Assembly: GCA_963680875.1 (NCBI GenBank)
Contig: OY804584.1
Location: 91,634,031-91,698,030, forward strand
From: Bathymodiolus brooksi
Lineage: Eukaryota; Mollusca; Bivalvia; Mytilida; Modiolidae
DNA length: 64,000 nt
Direction of reading: 5' to 3'
The notes under the pieces are model-generated. The model was not told where the DNA came from. It saw only the letters and a program-made list of their open reading frames with translations, and did no database searches. This document shows, one piece after another, positions 62,301 through 64,000 of the stretch. Made by a program: the position numbers and the translations under genes. How positions within the stretch are numbered: the stretch's first letter is position 1; each line of letters starts with the position of its first letter.

Positions 62301-64000
62301 AAGATAGAGCAACATAAATCCCACAATAATGAGGGTGAACTCAGACTAGACAACTAATGATAGAGCAACATGAATCCCACTATAATGAGGGTGAACTCAG
62401 ACTGGACAACTAAAGATAGAGCAACATGAATTCCACTATAATGAGGGTGAACTCAGACTAGACAACTAAAGATAGAGCAACATGAATCCCACTATAATGA
62501 GGGTGAACTCAGACTAGACAACTAAAGATAGAGCAACATAAATCCCACTATAATGAGGGTGAACTCAGACTAGACAACTAAAGATAGAGCAACATAAATC
62601 CCACTTTAATGAGGATGAACTCAGACTAGACAACTAAAGATAGAGCAACATAAATCCCACTTTAATGAGGGTGAACTCAGACTAGACAACTAAAGATAGA
62701 GCAACATAAATCCCACTATAATGAGGGTGAACTCAGAATAGACAACTAAAGATAGAGCAACATAAATCCTACTATAATGAGGGTGAACTCAGACTAGACA
62801 ACTAAAGATAGAGCAACATAAATCCCACTATAATGAGGGTGAACTCAGACTAGACAACTAAAGATAGAGCAACATAAATCCCACTATTATGAGGGTGAAC
62901 TCAGACTAGACAACTAAAGATAGAGCAACATAAATCCCGCTATAATGAGGGTGAACTCAGACTAGACAACTAAAGATAGAGCAACATAAATCCCACTTTA
63001 ATGAGGGTGAACTCAGACTAGACAACTAATGATAGAGCAACATAAATCCCACTTTAATGAGGGTGAACTCAGATTAGACAACTAAAGATAGAGCAACATA
63101 AATCCCACTTTAATGAGGGTGAACTCAGACTAGACAACTAAAGATAGAGCAACATAAATCCCACTTTAATGAGGGTGAACTCAGACTAGACAACTAAAGA
63201 TAGAGCAACATAAATCCCACTATAATGAGGGTGAACTTAGACTAGACAACTAAAGATAGAGCAACATAAATCCCACTATAATGAGGGTGAACTCAGACTA
63301 GACAACTAAAGATAGAGCAACATAAATCCCACTTTAAAGAGGGTGAACTCAGATTAGACAACTAAAGATAGAGCAACATAAATCCCACTATAATGAGGGT
63401 GAACTCAGACTAGACAACTAAAGATAGAGCAACGTGAATCCCACTTTAATGAGGGTGAACTCAGACTAGACACCTAAAGATAGAGCAACATAAATCCCAC
63501 TATAATGATGGTGAACTCAGACTAGACAACTAAAGATAGAGCAACATAAATCCCACTATAATGAGGGTGAACTCAGACAAGACAACTAAAGATAGAGCAA
63601 CATAAATCCCACTATAATGAGGGTGAACTCAGACTAGACAACTAAAGATAGAGCAACATAAATCCCACTTTAATGAGGGTGAACTCAGACTAGTCAACTA
63701 AAGATAGAGCAAAATAAATCCCACTATAATGAGGGTGAACTCAGACTAGAAAACTAAAGATAGAGCAACATGAATCCCACTATAATGAGGGTGAACTCAG
63801 ACTAGTCAACTAAAGATAGAGCAACATAAATCCCACTTTAATGAGGGTGAACTCAGACTAGACAACTAATGATAGAGCAACATAAATCCCACTATAATGA
63901 GGGTGAACTCAGACTAGACAACTAAAGATAGAGCAACATAAATCCCACTTTAATGAGGGTGAACTCAGACTAGACAACTAAAGATAGAGCAACATAAATC
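47286..64000. repeat. 56-bp satellite (~290 copies, runs off the window end)
   Basis: Unit of 56 bp: AACTAAAGATAGAGCAACAT, AAATCCCACTATAATGAGGG, TGAACTCAGACTAGAC. Common variants are CACTATAATG/CACTTTAATG, ACATAAATC/ACATGAATC and ACAACTAAAG/ACACCTAAAG. Rarer shared variants mark longer duplicated segments: a 35-unit (1,960-bp) segment at about 53465-55425 is repeated at about 55425-57385 (for example CACTATTATG at 54035/55995, and GACAACTAAT at 53501/55461). All frames have stops. The array is interrupted once, by the LINE fragment at 48668-48990, and is not finished at 64000. Confidence 0.97.
48668..48990 (-). mobile_element. 5'-truncated LINE 3' end inserted in the 56-bp satellite
   Basis: On the - strand the insert begins in the middle of a reading frame: CKNGEIGDEFHYLFKCQYF, GNQRKIYIKKNIRINPNI, TSTSKIELQKLCRFGR, INKGVSTPG, stop at 48776-48774. 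The CxxxxxxGDExHxLFxCxxF pattern is the C-terminal zinc-binding region found after the reverse transcriptase in several LINE clades (family knowledge). It is followed by about 100 bases of 3' UTR, an AATAAA and a short A-tail (T-run at 48668-48675 on +). Satellite continues on both sides; CACT at both junctions could be a short target duplication. Confidence 0.8.

Noticed and set aside
47286..64000. Possible centromeric satellite
   Set aside because: Array size and homogeneity would fit, but the unit is a fragment of a dispersed repeat, the array lies beside or inside a gene, and nothing in the sequence indicates centromere function.

Overview
The window looks like non-coding-rich animal DNA, most likely from a bivalve mollusc. 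It has spliced genes with GT-AG introns, an adhesion GPCR, a C-type lectin, and many short AT-rich dispersed repeats of types I associate from memory with Mytilus-like bivalves; no database search was possible. There is no prokaryotic gene structure, CRISPR array or RNA gene that I can support.

Layout. Positions 1-4200 hold no recognisable gene, only dispersed repeats, a 163-bp foldback and a short inverted-repeat element. The last two exons of a C-type lectin-like gene lie on the + strand (4213-5493). Tail-to-tail with it, on the - strand, is an adhesion G-protein-coupled receptor that I could reassemble exon by exon from its stop at 6260 up to at least 22113, and probably to 46951. The exons joined here are phase-compatible at every junction and give 753 residues in one open frame: a probable extracellular segment, a Cys-rich pre-GAIN segment, the GAIN domain, a canonical GPS cleavage motif, seven membrane helices and a short cytoplasmic tail. 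The 5' end of the gene is outside the window.

Most of the window is tandem DNA, and apparently all of it lies in introns of, or just upstream of, this receptor. There are five arrays with different units: 42 bp (11.8-12.8 kb), 24/25 bp (13.6-13.8 kb), 118 bp (16.8-20.5 kb, 31 copies), 72 bp (25.0-46.3 kb, about 290 copies) and 56 bp (47.3 kb to the window end, about 290 copies). Three have a visible origin. The 118-bp unit is the 3' two-thirds of a GAIN-domain exon with its splice donor. The 72-bp and 56-bp units are internal pieces of two dispersed repeat families, and each array runs straight into the flank of a copy of its source family. The very long open reading frames in the 42-bp and 72-bp arrays follow from stop-free units whose length is a multiple of three; they are not genes.

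Other points: a Harbinger-like MITE inserted inside the splice donor of the TM1 exon and rebuilt the donor with its own terminal Gs; a truncated second copy of a receptor exon sits in an intron; a LINE 3' end is inserted in the 56-bp array; and a composite foldback element is inserted in the 72-bp array.
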